Positions 18,337 through 27,877 of a stretch of 64,000 bases of DNA are shown piece after piece. The stretch is taken from NCBI RefSeq assembly GCF_003628305.1, contig NZ_RBZM01000008.1, forward strand, positions 1 through 64,000. Direction: 5' to 3'. The notes beneath the pieces were generated by a model. The model was not told where the DNA came from. It did not search any database and saw only the letters and a program-made list of their open reading frames with translations. The stretch is from Cohnella endophytica (GTDB lineage: Bacteria > Bacillota > Bacilli > Paenibacillales > Paenibacillaceae). Numbering within the stretch: the first letter of the stretch is position 1; each line of letters begins with the position of its first letter. The position numbers and the translations under genes were made by a program.

Positions 18337-19287
18337 ATGTACAGCAGCAAGCTTCGTATTTTTTCGGGATCATCCAATCCGTTATTGGCTAACAAAATCG
18401 CCGACCATCTCGGATTGCCGCTAGGGAAGATTAAGCTTTCCCGGTTTAAGAGCGGCGAAGTGTACGTTCACTACGAGGAGACGATCCGCAACTGCGACGT
18501 ATTCCTGGTTCAATCGTTATCTCATCCGATCAACGACTATTTCGTCGAATTGCTAGTCATGATCGATGCCGCCAAGCGGGCATCCGCCCGTACCATTAAT
18601 GTCGTGTTGCCTTACTACGGCTACGCTCGGCAAGAACGGAAAGCCGCTCCGCGCGAACCGATCTCCGCGAAGATGGTCGCCGACGTCCTAACGACGGTGG
18701 GCGCGCACCGGATCGTAACGATTGATCTGCATGCACCGGCTATCCAAGGCTTCTTCAATATTCCAGTGGATCACTTGACCGCGCTGGATTTGATCAGCGA
18801 CTATCTCAAATCCAAGAACATTCGCAACCCGGTCGTCGTGTCTCCGGACGCTGGACGAGCTTCGACCGCGGAGAAACTCGCGAATCAATTGGATTGCTCT
18901 TTCGCGATCATGATCAAGAAACGCCCGGCGCACAACGAATCGGTCATCACTCACGTTATCGGGGATGTCCAAGGCTGCACGCCGATTATTATCGAAGATA
19001 TGATCGATACCGGAACGACGATCGTGAACGTCGTGGAAGGTTTGAAGGAACGCGGCGCCGAAGACGGCTTCGTCTGCGCGACGCATCCGTTGTTCTCCGG
19101 ACCTGCCCTGCAACGGCTCGATCACCCGAACATCAGGGAGGTCGTCGTCACGGACTCCATCCTGCTGCCGGAAGAGCGCTCGGATCGCTTCAAGGTCATT
19201 AGCGTCGCTCCGATGCTGGCCGAAGCGACCCGCATCATCATGGAAGGCGGCTCGATCAGCACGCTGTTCAAGAACGCCGGCATTTAA
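18337..19287 (+). CDS. prs: Ribose-phosphate pyrophosphokinase
   Basis: A 316-residue enzyme making PRPP from ribose-5-phosphate and ATP. Seen: FSGSSNPLLANKIADHLG, the flexible-loop stretch YYGYARQERK, and the PRPP-binding loop IIEDMIDTGTTIVN, where the first acidic position is Glu instead of the more usual Asp. I choose ATG 18337 after GGAGGGG; nine upstream codons lack a site. The main prs of Firmicutes lies beside glmU (gcaD), so this copy is probably a second gene. Its place after the his genes suggests it supplies PRPP to HisG. Confidence 0.93.
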   Translation: MYSSKLRIFSGSSNPLLANKIADHLGLPLGKIKLSRFKSGEVYVHYEETIRNCDVFLVQSLSHPINDYFVELLVMIDAAKRASARTINVVLPYYGYARQERKAAPREPISAKMVADVLTTVGAHRIVTIDLHAPAIQGFFNIPVDHLTALDLISDYLKSKNIRNPVVVSPDAGRASTAEKLANQLDCSFAIMIKKRPAHNESVITHVIGDVQGCTPIIIEDMIDTGTTIVNVVEGLKERGAEDGFVCATHPLFSGPALQRLDHPNIREVVVTDSILLPEERSDRFKVISVAPMLAEATRIIMEGGSISTLFKNAGI

Positions 19288-19311
19288 TCGTAATATTTTC
19301 CAATTCAACGC

Positions 19312-19357
19312 AAAGCGGCCGCTCGGGATTATCTCTCCCGTCCGGCCGCTTTCTCGT
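19312..19357 (+). terminator. Terminator after prs
   Basis: Stem AAAGCGGCCG / CGGCCGCTTT with an inner CGGGA/TCCCG pairing; the T tract is short. Confidence 0.75.
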
Positions 19358-19484
19358 TAAAATTCGTGAGGGGGCCGCGAATTTTCAAGGCTAAACGGCG
19401 TCGCTGGGATGGCGGCCGACGTCCGAGCCGTATATGGGTTCTGGTTCCCCTACGGGCGGGGTGAGGCGAAGCGAGATTCGTTTT

Positions 19485-19700
19485 GTAAAGGTCAAATTGG
19501 CTGTTAAAATGCTTGAGGGCTCTCACAAGCGGCCTTTAACGGTCAATATGGCCTTTAAAGTGCCTCAAGGCCCCTTTGCAAGCTTGAAATTTGGTTATTA
19601 AAGGTCAAAAGGGCAGTTAATGCTTGACAGTAAGGTGCCACAATTACGAGTTAACGGTCTGAATGGCTCTTAATTGATTTCTTAATTGATTTCTTAATTG
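19485..19700. repeat. Degenerate direct repeats in a 530-bp gene-free gap
   Basis: Between prs and the TPR gene no coding frame is supported. The gap contains about four imperfect units starting near 19485, 19535, 19595 and 19650, each with a TTAA(A/C)GGTC core and an AT-flanked GGC; three carry a nearby GTTAA or TTAAA. Close behind are three copies of TTAATTGATTTC (19670-19693 plus a partial one). Function unknown. Confidence 0.6.
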
Positions 19701-19839
19701 ATCAATATGACCTCAATGGACTTGAAACCGCATGAGAAACAAGAGAATGACCTGTTTGAGTTGCATCCACTTTATTCCAATTACGCGAGTTACTCCTCTT
19801 ACCTATAGGGCGTTTTTATTTTATGGAACGCTCAGGCTG

Positions 19840-19848
19840 TGTTATAAT
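19840..19848 (+). promoter_or_regulatory. Extended -10 promoter of the TPR gene
   Basis: TGTTATAAT, a perfect -10 with the TGn extension, 44 bp before the start. No strong -35 element is seen. Confidence 0.55.
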
Positions 19849-19891
19849 CGTGGTTGATGGAAATCCAGAGCAATTAGGAGGTGCCTTGCCG

Positions 19892-21622
19892 ATGAGTCAG
19901 CGGAAACGTGCGGCCCCGAGCCGACGTCCCAAAGTAATCCCGATGCGTCTGGACGCGACCTTCTTCTTCGAACGCGCCGTGCAGTCGTTGGATCGGTATC
20001 ATTACGACAAGGCACTGAAGTATTTCCGCCGGGCGGTGGAGTACGAACCGGAAAACCCGGTGAACCATTGCAACATGGCAGGCATCCTGTCGGAAATGGG
20101 ACGTTACGAGGAATCGAACGTGATCTTGCGCTCCGTGCTCGACCGGATCGATCCGGCGATGACGGAATGTTATTATTACTTAGCCAATAACTACGCCAAC
20201 ATGGAGCTATTCGAAGCCGCCGAGGATGCGCTCGTCCGCTATCTGGAGAACGACGCGGAAGGGCAATTCCTGGACGAGTCGGACGAGTTGCTTGATCTCT
20301 TGAATTACGAGCTCAACCGGCCGACCAAGCTAGCTACGATCAAGGCGAAAGAAAATATATACGCGCACGACAAAGCCCGCGAGCTGTTGGAAGCGGGACG
20401 CTTCGCGGAAGCGGTCAAAATGCTGGAAGAAATTATCGGACGCGAGCCCGATTTTCTCGCGGCGAGGAATAACCTGGGGTTGGCATACTACTATATGGGA
20501 CTGTTCGAGAAATCGGTCGCGACCATTGCCGAGGTGCTGGACGCGGAGCCGGGGAATTTGCACGCATTGTGCAACTTGGCGATTTTCTATCAGCATTCCA
20601 ATCAAGACGGGCCGCTTAAGGCGCTCATCGAGAAGCTGAACAAGACCGTTCCGTTTCACCCCGAACATGTCTTCAAGATGGCGACGACGCTCGGCATCGT
20701 CGGCGAACATCGCGAAGCCTATGCTCACTTCCGCAGGTTGCTGAAGACGAGCGAATTATCTTCGGAGCCGAGCCTGCACCATTTCGCGGCGGTCGCGGCG
20801 ACGAACTTGCGACGTTACGAGGACGCGGAGAAGCATTGGAAACAAGCCGAGAAGCTGGATTCGGAATCTCCCGTTCCTTCGTTCTACCTTCGCAGGCTGG
20901 AGAAGGTACGTACCGGCGAGGAAAGCCCGCCGACGCATTACCATTACCATCTGCCGTTCGAGGAGCAATTCCGTCAGTGGGAGCATAGCCCCGGTCAAGT
21001 CACGGAGGCGCTCAAACGCGATCCTCTCATCCGCTCGTCTTTTTTCTGGGCGCTTCGCCATGGGGATCGACGCACGAAGGTACAGGTCATCCAGGCGCTC
21101 GGCCTCGTCGCGGACGAAGAAGTGATCGAGGCGCTGAAGGCGTTCCTGATCGATACTGAGGAAGACGACGAGTTGAAACGCGTCGCCGTTCTCGTGCTTC
21201 GTTCCATCGGCGTCCAGGATTCGCTGGTCGTCACGTTCAGCGGCAGAACGCTTACGCTGGAAGCGCGAAGGAAGTCGGCGAAGCTGCCCGTATGGGACAG
21301 CGCGTGGCAGACGGTTCTGGAGCATGCGCTCGAAGGGATGTCCGGCCGATACGACGTCGTCCAGCAGCACGATATGATGACGCTGTGGGTCGATTATTTG
21401 TCCCGGGTCTATCCGGAGGTGCCGAAGCTTCACAAGTCGACGGGGTGGGCGGCCGCGCTGGAATATTGGACGGCTAAGATGCACCGCAGGACCGTTACTT
21501 ATGCGGATTTGGTCAATCGTTACGGCGTTTCCCAGGCTAGCATTAGCCGTTACGCGAATCGGATCGACGAAGCGTGCGGCATTCGGGAGAAACTGGATTT
21601 AACGACTCCTTCCTTTCACTAA
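19892..21622 (+). CDS. TPR-repeat protein with C-terminal helix-turn-helix
   Basis: A 576-residue soluble protein. Tetratricopeptide-like units run from about residue 25 to 310 (for example ALKYFRRAVEYEPENPVNHC and AARNNLGLAYYYMGLFEKSV). A region at ~340-450 resembles HEAT-like helices. The last 70 residues contain VTYADLVNRYGVSQASISRY, a recognisable helix-turn-helix. The ATG at 19892 follows AGGAGGTG at ten bases; the longer frame from 19823 has no site. Position before trxB matches the TPR gene yvcD of B. subtilis. Role unknown; DNA binding is inference. Confidence 0.85.
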   Translation: MSQRKRAAPSRRPKVIPMRLDATFFFERAVQSLDRYHYDKALKYFRRAVEYEPENPVNHCNMAGILSEMGRYEESNVILRSVLDRIDPAMTECYYYLANNYANMELFEAAEDALVRYLENDAEGQFLDESDELLDLLNYELNRPTKLATIKAKENIYAHDKARELLEAGRFAEAVKMLEEIIGREPDFLAARNNLGLAYYYMGLFEKSVATIAEVLDAEPGNLHALCNLAIFYQHSNQDGPLKALIEKLNKTVPFHPEHVFKMATTLGIVGEHREAYAHFRRLLKTSELSSEPSLHHFAAVAATNLRRYEDAEKHWKQAEKLDSESPVPSFYLRRLEKVRTGEESPPTHYHYHLPFEEQFRQWEHSPGQVTEALKRDPLIRSSFFWALRHGDRRTKVQVIQALGLVADEEVIEALKAFLIDTEEDDELKRVAVLVLRSIGVQDSLVVTFSGRTLTLEARRKSAKLPVWDSAWQTVLEHALEGMSGRYDVVQQHDMMTLWVDYLSRVYPEVPKLHKSTGWAAALEYWTAKMHRRTVTYADLVNRYGVSQASISRYANRIDEACGIREKLDLTTPSFH

Positions 21623-21665
21623 CTTTTCTATCCTGCAGACGGTTTGCACACTAGGAGGAACAAAG

Positions 21666-22613
21666 ATGCACAAAACAATCGTAATCGGCACGGGCCCGGC
21701 GGGATTGACGGCGGCGATCTATCTGGCGCGCGCGAATCTGTCCCCGCTCGTAATCGAAGGTCCCGAGCCCGGCGGACAATTAACGACGACGACGGAAGTC
21801 GAGAACTTCCCGGGTTTCCCCGAGGGCATCATGGGACCGGATTTGATGGCCAACATGCGCAAGCAGGCGGAGCGGTTCGGCGCGGAATTCCGCACGGGCT
21901 GGATCAACAACGTCGATATGTCCAAGCGTCCGTTCACGTTGTCCCTGGAAGGCGGGGAAACGCTGCAAGCCGAAACCTTGATTATTTCCACGGGTGCTTC
22001 CGCTAAATATATGGGAATTCCGGGAGAACGGGATAACGTAGGACGCGGCGTAAGCACCTGCGCGACTTGCGACGGCTTCTTCTTCCGCGGCAAGAAAATC
22101 ATCGTCGTCGGCGGCGGGGACTCCGCGATGGAGGAAGCCAACTTCCTCACGAGGTTCGCTTCCGAAGTCACGTTGGTACATCGTCGCGACGAGATGAGAG
22201 CGTCCAAGATTATGCAGGATCGCGCCCGCGAGAACAACAAAATTCTGTGGGGCCTGAACAAAACGCCGATCGAGGTCGTAGCGGGCGATAACGGCGTTAC
22301 CGGACTTAAGGTTCGTAACAACGTTACCGGCGAAGAGGAAATTCTCGATACGCAAGGGTTGTTCGTGGCGATCGGCCATACGCCGAACACGAAATTCCTC
22401 GACAATCAGATCGAAACGGACGAACTCGGCTACATCAAGGTGAAGCCGGGCACGACGGAGACGAACGTTCCGGGCGTGTTCGCTTGCGGAGACGTGCAGG
22501 ATCACAAATATCGTCAAGCGATTACGGCGGCCGGAAGCGGCTGCATGGCCGCGCTCGACTGCGAGAAATTCCTGGAAGGCTCGGCCACGCATGATTGGAG
22601 CCAATCTCTTTAA
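21666..22613 (+). CDS. trxB: Thioredoxin reductase
   Basis: A 315-residue FAD/NADPH enzyme that reduces thioredoxin. Seen: FAD motif VIGTGPAGLTAAIYLARA, redox cysteines in CATCDGFFF, NADPH motif VVGGGDSAMEEANFL, HRRDEMRASK, and the C-terminal GVFACGDVQDHKYRQA. ATG with AGGAGG upstream. Standard length. Confidence 0.97.
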   Translation: MHKTIVIGTGPAGLTAAIYLARANLSPLVIEGPEPGGQLTTTTEVENFPGFPEGIMGPDLMANMRKQAERFGAEFRTGWINNVDMSKRPFTLSLEGGETLQAETLIISTGASAKYMGIPGERDNVGRGVSTCATCDGFFFRGKKIIVVGGGDSAMEEANFLTRFASEVTLVHRRDEMRASKIMQDRARENNKILWGLNKTPIEVVAGDNGVTGLKVRNNVTGEEEILDTQGLFVAIGHTPNTKFLDNQIETDELGYIKVKPGTTETNVPGVFACGDVQDHKYRQAITAAGSGCMAALDCEKFLEGSATHDWSQSL

Positions 22614-22660
22614 TTCTTTTTTACATCATTAACCATTATTTTTTATGAGGTGTCGACTAA

Positions 22661-23614
22661 ATGTCAGAATCGTTGTTCGTAGGCGTAGATTTGGGTGGAA
22701 CCGCTATTAAAGTCGGCTTGTGCAACGCAACGGGGGATTTGCTCCGTACGTACGAAGGGCCAACGCAGGCTGTTGACGGGGCGGATGCCGTATTGACCAA
22801 TATTGCAGCCTATGTCAAAGAACTCGTACCTCCGGGAACGCCGGAATGGGATGCCGTAGAAGGAGTCGGAATCGGTATCGCCGGATTCTTGAATATACCG
22901 GAGGGGATCATCGATTTCTCGCCGAACCTTCCTTTCAAGAACGTGCCAGTTAAGCAAATCATGGAAGAGAAGATCGGTAAGCCGGTCAAGATCAATAACG
23001 ACGCCAACGTAGCCGCGCTCGGGGAAGCATGGGGCGGCGCGGGCAAAAACGTTCAACACTGCGTATGCTATACGCTAGGGACGGGAGTCGGCGGCGGCAT
23101 TATTTTGCACAATCGGCTGATCGAAGGATCAACGGGTATGGCAGGCGAACTTGGCCACATGTCGATCGTGGCCGACCTTGAAGCGATTCAATGCGGCTGC
23201 GGCAAGATGGGTTGCTTGGAGACCGTTTCGTCCGCGACCGGAATTATCCGCATGGCGAAGGATGCGGTCGCTCGCGGCGACCGGACGTCTCTGAGCTTCG
23301 TCGAAGGCGAGCTAACGGCGAAGGACGTGTTCGATGCGGCTAAGGGCGGGGACGAAGTCGCTCAACGCATCGTCAGTCGCGCGGCGTTCTATCTGGGCAA
23401 ATCGATGGCGGCCGTCGCCGTCGTCGTGAACCCGCAACGCTTCATCATCGGCGGCGGAGTGAGCAAAGCAGGGGATTTCCTCTTCGCGCAAATTCGCGAA
23501 GTGTTCCATAAGCTGACGCCGGACAACGCCCAAGCAGGCGTCGAGATCGTGTCCGCCGAGCTGGGCAACAATGCCGGAGTCGTCGGCGCGGCCGGATTGT
23601 TCTTACGAGCATAA
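22661..23614 (+). CDS. glcK: ROK-family glucokinase
   Basis: A 317-residue ATP-dependent glucose kinase. Seen: phosphate-binding FVGVDLGGTAIKVGLC, catalytic Asp in INNDANVAALGE, TLGTGVGGGIILHN, the ROK His in GELGHMS and the zinc motif CGCGKMGCLE. AGGTG lies upstream of the ATG. Family and glucokinase subgroup are secure; the physiological sugar is inferred. Confidence 0.94.
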   Translation: MSESLFVGVDLGGTAIKVGLCNATGDLLRTYEGPTQAVDGADAVLTNIAAYVKELVPPGTPEWDAVEGVGIGIAGFLNIPEGIIDFSPNLPFKNVPVKQIMEEKIGKPVKINNDANVAALGEAWGGAGKNVQHCVCYTLGTGVGGGIILHNRLIEGSTGMAGELGHMSIVADLEAIQCGCGKMGCLETVSSATGIIRMAKDAVARGDRTSLSFVEGELTAKDVFDAAKGGDEVAQRIVSRAAFYLGKSMAAVAVVVNPQRFIIGGGVSKAGDFLFAQIREVFHKLTPDNAQAGVEIVSAELGNNAGVVGAAGLFLRA

Positions 23615-23624
23615 TTGAAGCAGG

Positions 23625-23667
23625 CGCCCGGCTCCGCTAGCTAACGATGCGAGTCGGGCGTTGTTAC
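23625..23667 (+). terminator. Weak terminator-like hairpin after glcK
   Basis: Stem CGCCCGGCTC / GAGTCGGGCG with a loop of 16 bases and a poor T tract (TTGTTAC). Confidence 0.45.
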
Positions 23668-23696
23668 GTTCATCTTTACCGGGGGGAGGGAATAGG

Positions 23697-24587
23697 ATGG
23701 ATACGATATCGTCGCAATCGACGCTAGTCATTATTACGGGGATGTCCGGCGCGGGCAAGACGATCGCGGTTCAGAGTTTGGAAGACTTGGGCTTTTTCTG
23801 CGTCGATAATCTGCCGCCGGTGCTTATTCCCAAGTTCGCGGATCTGATCGAACAGTCGCAAGGGCGCATTGCCAAAGTGGCTTTGGTTATCGATTTGCGC
23901 GGACGGGAATTTTTCACGGCGTTATCCGAATCGCTTAACCATATTCGGGAGCACTATACGATTCACTACGAGATTCTATTCTTGGACGCGACGGATTCGG
24001 TGCTCGTGCAGCGGTACAAGGAAAGCCGGCGCAGGCATCCGCTTGCCCCGGACGGCTTGCCGTTGGACGGAATCCATCTGGAGCGCAAGCTGCTGGAGGA
24101 TTTGAAGGGCTGGGCGACTCAGGTGATCGATACGAGCAGCCTGAAGCCGGCGGCGCTTAAGGAGAAGATCATCGGCCGTTTTACCGATATGGACCGGAAC
24201 AACATCAACATCAATATCACCTCTTTCGGATTTAAGTACGGAGTTCCGATAGACGCCGATCTGATCTTCGATGTACGGTTCCTGCCGAATCCGCACTATG
24301 TCGATCAATTGCGCCCGAAGACGGGCGTGGACCCCGAAGTGTACGATTACGTAATGAAGTGGCCCGAAACCCAGACGTTCCTGACGAAGCTTCTGGATAT
24401 GCTTCAGTATTTGATTCCCCTTTACCACAAAGAAGGCAAGAGCCAAGTCGTTATCGGGATCGGCTGTACCGGCGGAAAACACCGTTCGGTTGCTCTGGCG
24501 GAATATCTGGGTCGCAGGCTGGGTTCCGGCGATACGGAACTAGTACGAGTGAGCCATCGGGATTCCGATCGCGATCGGCAGAGCTGA
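23697..24587 (+). CDS. rapZ: RNase adapter RapZ-like nucleotide-binding protein (YvcJ)
   Basis: A 296-residue P-loop protein of the RapZ/YvcJ family, binding GTP/ATP; in E. coli RapZ controls glmZ small RNA, in B. subtilis YvcJ affects competence. Seen: Walker [18 protein letters not shown], the ITSFGFKYG motif and the C-terminal [22 protein letters not shown] 23697 follows GGGGAGGG; a longer frame from 23661 lacks a site. First of the conserved rapZ-yvcK-whiA set. Confidence 0.95.
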   Translation: MDTISSQSTLVIITGMSGAGKTIAVQSLEDLGFFCVDNLPPVLIPKFADLIEQSQGRIAKVALVIDLRGREFFTALSESLNHIREHYTIHYEILFLDATDSVLVQRYKESRRRHPLAPDGLPLDGIHLERKLLEDLKGWATQVIDTSSLKPAALKEKIIGRFTDMDRNNININITSFGFKYGVPIDADLIFDVRFLPNPHYVDQLRPKTGVDPEVYDYVMKWPETQTFLTKLLDMLQYLIPLYHKEGKSQVVIGIGCTGGKHRSVALAEYLGRRLGSGDTELVRVSHRDSDRDRQS

Positions 24588-24596
24588 GGTGAGGGA

Positions 24597-25583
24597 ATGA
24601 AGGGTCAACCGACGCTCTCCCGTAAACCGCGGATCGTCGTCATTGGCGGCGGGACGGGGTTGTCCGTCATGCTGCGCGGCCTTAAGCAGAAGCCGTTGGA
24701 CATTACGGCAATCGTAACGGTCGCCGACGATGGCGGGAGCTCCGGAATTCTGCGCGAGGAGCTGCAGATTCCGCCTCCGGGAGATATTCGCAACGTATTG
24801 TCCGCGCTTGCGGACATCGAGCCTCTGATGGCCGAGGTAATGAAGTACCGTTTCAATAACGGTACCGGATTGGCGGGCCACAGTTTGGGCAATCTGATTC
24901 TGGCGGCGATGACCGATATAACCGGGGATTTCGTTACGGGAATATCGGAGCTTAGCCGTATTTTCGCGGTACGGGGTCGCGTGTTGCCGGCGGCAAATCA
25001 GGCGATCGTGCTCAAGGCCGAGATGGAAGACGGCTCGATCGTCGTAGGGGAATCGACGATTCCGAAATCCGGGCTCGCCATTCGCAGGGTCTTCTTGGAG
25101 CCGGCCGATGTCGAAGCTCTGCCCGAGGCCGTTCAAGCGCTTAAGGACGCGGATGCGATCTTAATCGGACCGGGGAGCCTCTATACGAGTATCATACCGA
25201 ATCTGATCGTGCCGAAGCTGGCCGAAGCGATCGTTCAGTCCGACGCGGTCAAGCTGTTCGTCTGCAACGTAATGACCCAGCCCGGGGAGACGGACAATTA
25301 TTCGGTCAGCGACCATTTGACGGCCGTGCAAGAGCATATCGGACAACAGTTGTTCGATTACGTCATCGTGAACGACGGGGAGATTCCGCCGCAGGTACAA
25401 GATTTATATGCCGAACAAGGCTCTACGGCCGTCCATCTGGATTTGGACGAAGTCACGCGACAAGGTTACAAGGTCATTGCGGATACGCTCGTGCTTTTCC
25501 GAACCTATCTGCGCCATGACGCGGCGAAGCTTAGCGATCACATTTATCATCTGGTCGAAGATTGGATGTTGCGAAAGGAGTGA
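24597..25583 (+). CDS. yvcK: YvcK-type gluconeogenesis factor / morphogenesis protein
   Basis: A 328-residue member of the CofD/YvcK family, which binds UDP-GlcNAc and is needed in Bacillus for growth on gluconeogenic carbon and for cell shape. Seen: VIGGGTGLSVMLRGLK, VADDGGSSG, LAGHSLGNLILAAM and IGPGSLYTSIIPNL. GAGGG precedes the ATG. Nine bases separate it from rapZ and seven from whiA. Confidence 0.94.
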   Translation: MKGQPTLSRKPRIVVIGGGTGLSVMLRGLKQKPLDITAIVTVADDGGSSGILREELQIPPPGDIRNVLSALADIEPLMAEVMKYRFNNGTGLAGHSLGNLILAAMTDITGDFVTGISELSRIFAVRGRVLPAANQAIVLKAEMEDGSIVVGESTIPKSGLAIRRVFLEPADVEALPEAVQALKDADAILIGPGSLYTSIIPNLIVPKLAEAIVQSDAVKLFVCNVMTQPGETDNYSVSDHLTAVQEHIGQQLFDYVIVNDGEIPPQVQDLYAEQGSTAVHLDLDEVTRQGYKVIADTLVLFRTYLRHDAAKLSDHIYHLVEDWMLRKE

Positions 25584-25590
25584 ATAGGGC

Positions 25591-26526
25591 ATGTCGTTCG
25601 CGGCGTTAACGAAAAAAGAACTGACATTGCTAGAATCCGACGGTTGTTGCGAAAAAGCGGAGTTGTCGGCGCTTATCCGGATGAACGGTACGATCTCGCT
25701 GTCCAATAAGCGGGTCATACTGGACATCGCGACGGAAAACGCAGCAATCTCGCGCCGGATGTATACACTCTTGAAGCGGCATTTCACGGTCGTGACCGAA
25801 CTGCTCGTGCGCAAGAAAATGCGGCTGAAGAAAAACAACGTGTACGTCGTGCGCGTGCCGGCGGGCGCGGAAGCGATTCTGAACGATCTGTCGATCGTCT
25901 CCGAAGGTTTCTTGTTCCATCCGTCCATCGATAAAGATTTGGTTCGCAAGCCGTGCTGTAAGAAAGCTTATTTGCGCGGGGCGTTCCTGGCCGGGGGTTC
26001 GGTCAACAATCCGGAAGGTTCTTCCTACCATCTGGAAATCTCTTCGATGTACGAAGAGCATTGCCAGGCGCTGGTGGAGCTTGCGAACAAGTTTCATCTG
26101 AACGCCAGATTCATCGAACGCAAAAAAGGCTTCATCCTCTACATCAAAGAGGGCGAGAAGATCATCGAGTTCCTAAGCATTATCGGCGCGCATCAAGCGC
26201 TGTTCAAATTCGAAGACGTTCGCATCATGCGGGATATGCGCAACTCCGTCAACCGGATCGTCAATTGCGAGACGGCCAACCTGAACAAAACGATCGGAGC
26301 CGCGGTCAGGCAAATCGACAACATAAAGCTGCTGGTGAAAGAGGTCGGATTGCACAATTTGCCGGATAAACTGCGGGAAGTCGCGGAGATCAGATTGCAA
26401 CATCCGGACATTAACCTGAAGGAAGTCGGGGATTTGCTGAAGGGGCAAGTAAGCAAATCGGGCGTGAACCACCGTCTCCGGAAGTTGGATGAATTGGCGG
26501 AAAAAATCCGGAATGGCGGCGCATAA
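25591..26526 (+). CDS. whiA: Sporulation/division regulator WhiA
   Basis: A 311-residue DNA-binding protein combining a degenerate LAGLIDADG homing-endonuclease fold ([20 protein letters not shown], residues ~125-145) with a C-terminal helix-turn-helix ([20 protein letters not shown], from ~270). In Bacillus it affects division and chromosome segregation. Immediately follows yvcK in the conserved order. Confidence 0.95.
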   Translation: MSFAALTKKELTLLESDGCCEKAELSALIRMNGTISLSNKRVILDIATENAAISRRMYTLLKRHFTVVTELLVRKKMRLKKNNVYVVRVPAGAEAILNDLSIVSEGFLFHPSIDKDLVRKPCCKKAYLRGAFLAGGSVNNPEGSSYHLEISSMYEEHCQALVELANKFHLNARFIERKKGFILYIKEGEKIIEFLSIIGAHQALFKFEDVRIMRDMRNSVNRIVNCETANLNKTIGAAVRQIDNIKLLVKEVGLHNLPDKLREVAEIRLQHPDINLKEVGDLLKGQVSKSGVNHRLRKLDELAEKIRNGGA

Positions 26527-26553
26527 ACCGTATGGCGCATTTGCTGAAATCAA

Positions 26554-26562
26554 TGTTATAAT
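26554..26562 (+). promoter_or_regulatory. Extended -10 promoter of the HPr/Crh gene
   Basis: TGTTATAAT 67 bp upstream of the start, the same extended -10 form as before the TPR gene and ssrA. The -35 region is poor. Confidence 0.55.
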
Positions 26563-26628
26563 AGGTAAGAAACTGTAGCACGGGGGTCCCGACTAGCGGG
26601 ACAAACAAAGATAGGGGGTATCCGGTCC

Positions 26629-26898
26629 ATGACGAGACAGCCGGTTGTCGTTCGGCTTAAAACGGGACTTCACGCCAGACCGGCGGCACTATTCGTGCAA
26701 GAAGCCAATAAATTCTCTTCGGATGTCTTCGTGGAGAAGGATGACAAGAAAGTAAACGCGAAGAGCATCATGGGTATTATGAGCTTGGCGATCAGCTCGG
26801 GTACGGAAGTCGCGATCAGCGCGGAGGGTTCCGACGCAGAGCAAGCTGTAACCGCTTTAGTCCAGCTTGTAAGCAAAGAAGAGCTCGAGAACCAATAA
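26629..26898 (+). CDS. crh: HPr-family phosphocarrier protein at the crh locus, with His15
   Basis: An 89-residue HPr-fold protein. Ser46, the target of HprK, is in KSIMGIMSL. Position after whiA and the sequence ARPAALFVQEANKF are those of Crh, the catabolite-repression paralogue of HPr. But residue 15 is His (TGLHARPA), whereas B. subtilis Crh has Gln there and cannot take phosphate from enzyme I. The protein may therefore act both as a PTS carrier and as a CcpA co-repressor; whether a separate ptsH exists elsewhere cannot be seen. Own promoter and terminator. Confidence 0.88.
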   Translation: MTRQPVVVRLKTGLHARPAALFVQEANKFSSDVFVEKDDKKVNAKSIMGIMSLAISSGTEVAISAEGSDAEQAVTALVQLVSKEELENQ

Positions 26899-26912
26899 TA
26901 CGAATACCGCAG

Positions 26913-26942
26913 AAGTCCCTTAGGGGACTTTTTGCTTTTTTA
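26913..26942 (+). terminator. Terminator after the HPr/Crh gene
   Basis: Stem AAGTCCC / GGGACTT with a TTAG loop, followed by TTTG and a second run of T. Confidence 0.88.
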
Positions 26943-27015
26943 TGGGCACGATGAAACATTTAGGTAATGCAGCGCGTCATTAAGTCAGATCGAACAATCG
27001 AAAGGGGATTGGTTC

Positions 27016-27780
27016 ATGAATAAGCGCGTATTGTTGCAAGGGGCTCTGGTTGCTTTAACGGTGACGGCGGTCGCATGGATAGGGTATGGGAGAGGGGCGG
27101 GGAATGTAGTGGCAGCCGAAGCAGCGCAAACGACGGCCTCGTCGGCGAATACGGTGACGGTCGGGGCTAGCGGTTCGATCAAAGTAGATCCGGACGTGGC
27201 CTATCTGAGCTTGGCGGTCGAAACGCGCGGAGCGAAGGCGGCGGACGCGCAGCAAGCGAACGCGGACAAATTCGCGGGCGTGGAGAAGACGTTGTACGAG
27301 AAGTTCGCGATCGATAAGAAGGACGTGAAGACAACCGGATTTAACGTGCAGCCGGAATACAATTATACGGAGAAGGATGGGCAGGTATTGAAGGGATACG
27401 TCGCCGTTCATTCTATCCAAGTCTCGTACCGTAAGTTGGATGGGATCGGCAAGCTGTTCGACGCGTTGACCGCGTCCGGCGCGAACCGTCTGGACGGGGT
27501 GCAATTTTCCACGGAGAAGAGCGAGCAGTACGAACTTGAAGCTTTGAAAAAGGCGATGGCGAACGCGGATGCCAAAGCCGGCGTTCTCGCCGTGTCCGCA
27601 AAACGGCAGCTCGGAGCCGTGTTGAACATCGTTCAGGGGGATGCGCAAAGCATTCCGGTCGTCATGAACCAGATGGCTAAGGTTGCGATGGATTCCGCCG
27701 CGAGCTTCGCTTCGAGCTCGGTGCAGTCCGGGCAAATCGAGATTTCGGCGAACGTAACGGTCCAATACGCAATGAAGTAA
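27016..27780 (+). CDS. Exported SIMPL-domain (DUF541) protein
   Basis: A 254-residue protein with a signal peptide (hydrophobic residues ~6-22 after MNKRV) and a SIMPL/DUF541 domain starting near NTVTVGASGSIKVDPDVAYL. Typical DUF541 sequence follows: QANADKFAGVEKTL, DVKTTGFNVQPEYNY and GANRLDGVQFS. Function of the family is not established; some members are linked to oxidative stress. AAAGGGGA precedes the ATG. It converges on the minus-strand transporter genes. Confidence 0.87.
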   Translation: MNKRVLLQGALVALTVTAVAWIGYGRGAGNVVAAEAAQTTASSANTVTVGASGSIKVDPDVAYLSLAVETRGAKAADAQQANADKFAGVEKTLYEKFAIDKKDVKTTGFNVQPEYNYTEKDGQVLKGYVAVHSIQVSYRKLDGIGKLFDALTASGANRLDGVQFSTEKSEQYELEALKKAMANADAKAGVLAVSAKRQLGAVLNIVQGDAQSIPVVMNQMAKVAMDSAASFASSSVQSGQIEISANVTVQYAMK

Positions 27781-27806
27781 TAGGAAAGTCGGCAAAGTCA
27801 CGCGCG

Positions 27807-27855
27807 ACGGGGCTGTCTCCGAGGGACTTAACCTCGGAGATCGGCCCCGTTTCGC
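27807..27855. terminator. Terminator between convergent genes
   Basis: Long stem ACGGGGC..TCTCCGAGG / CCTCGGAGA..GCCCCGT. T runs are weak in both directions, but the position between converging genes fits a shared terminator. Confidence 0.7.
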
Positions 27856-27877
27856 GTTCAAGTATGTCTTTTTTTCG

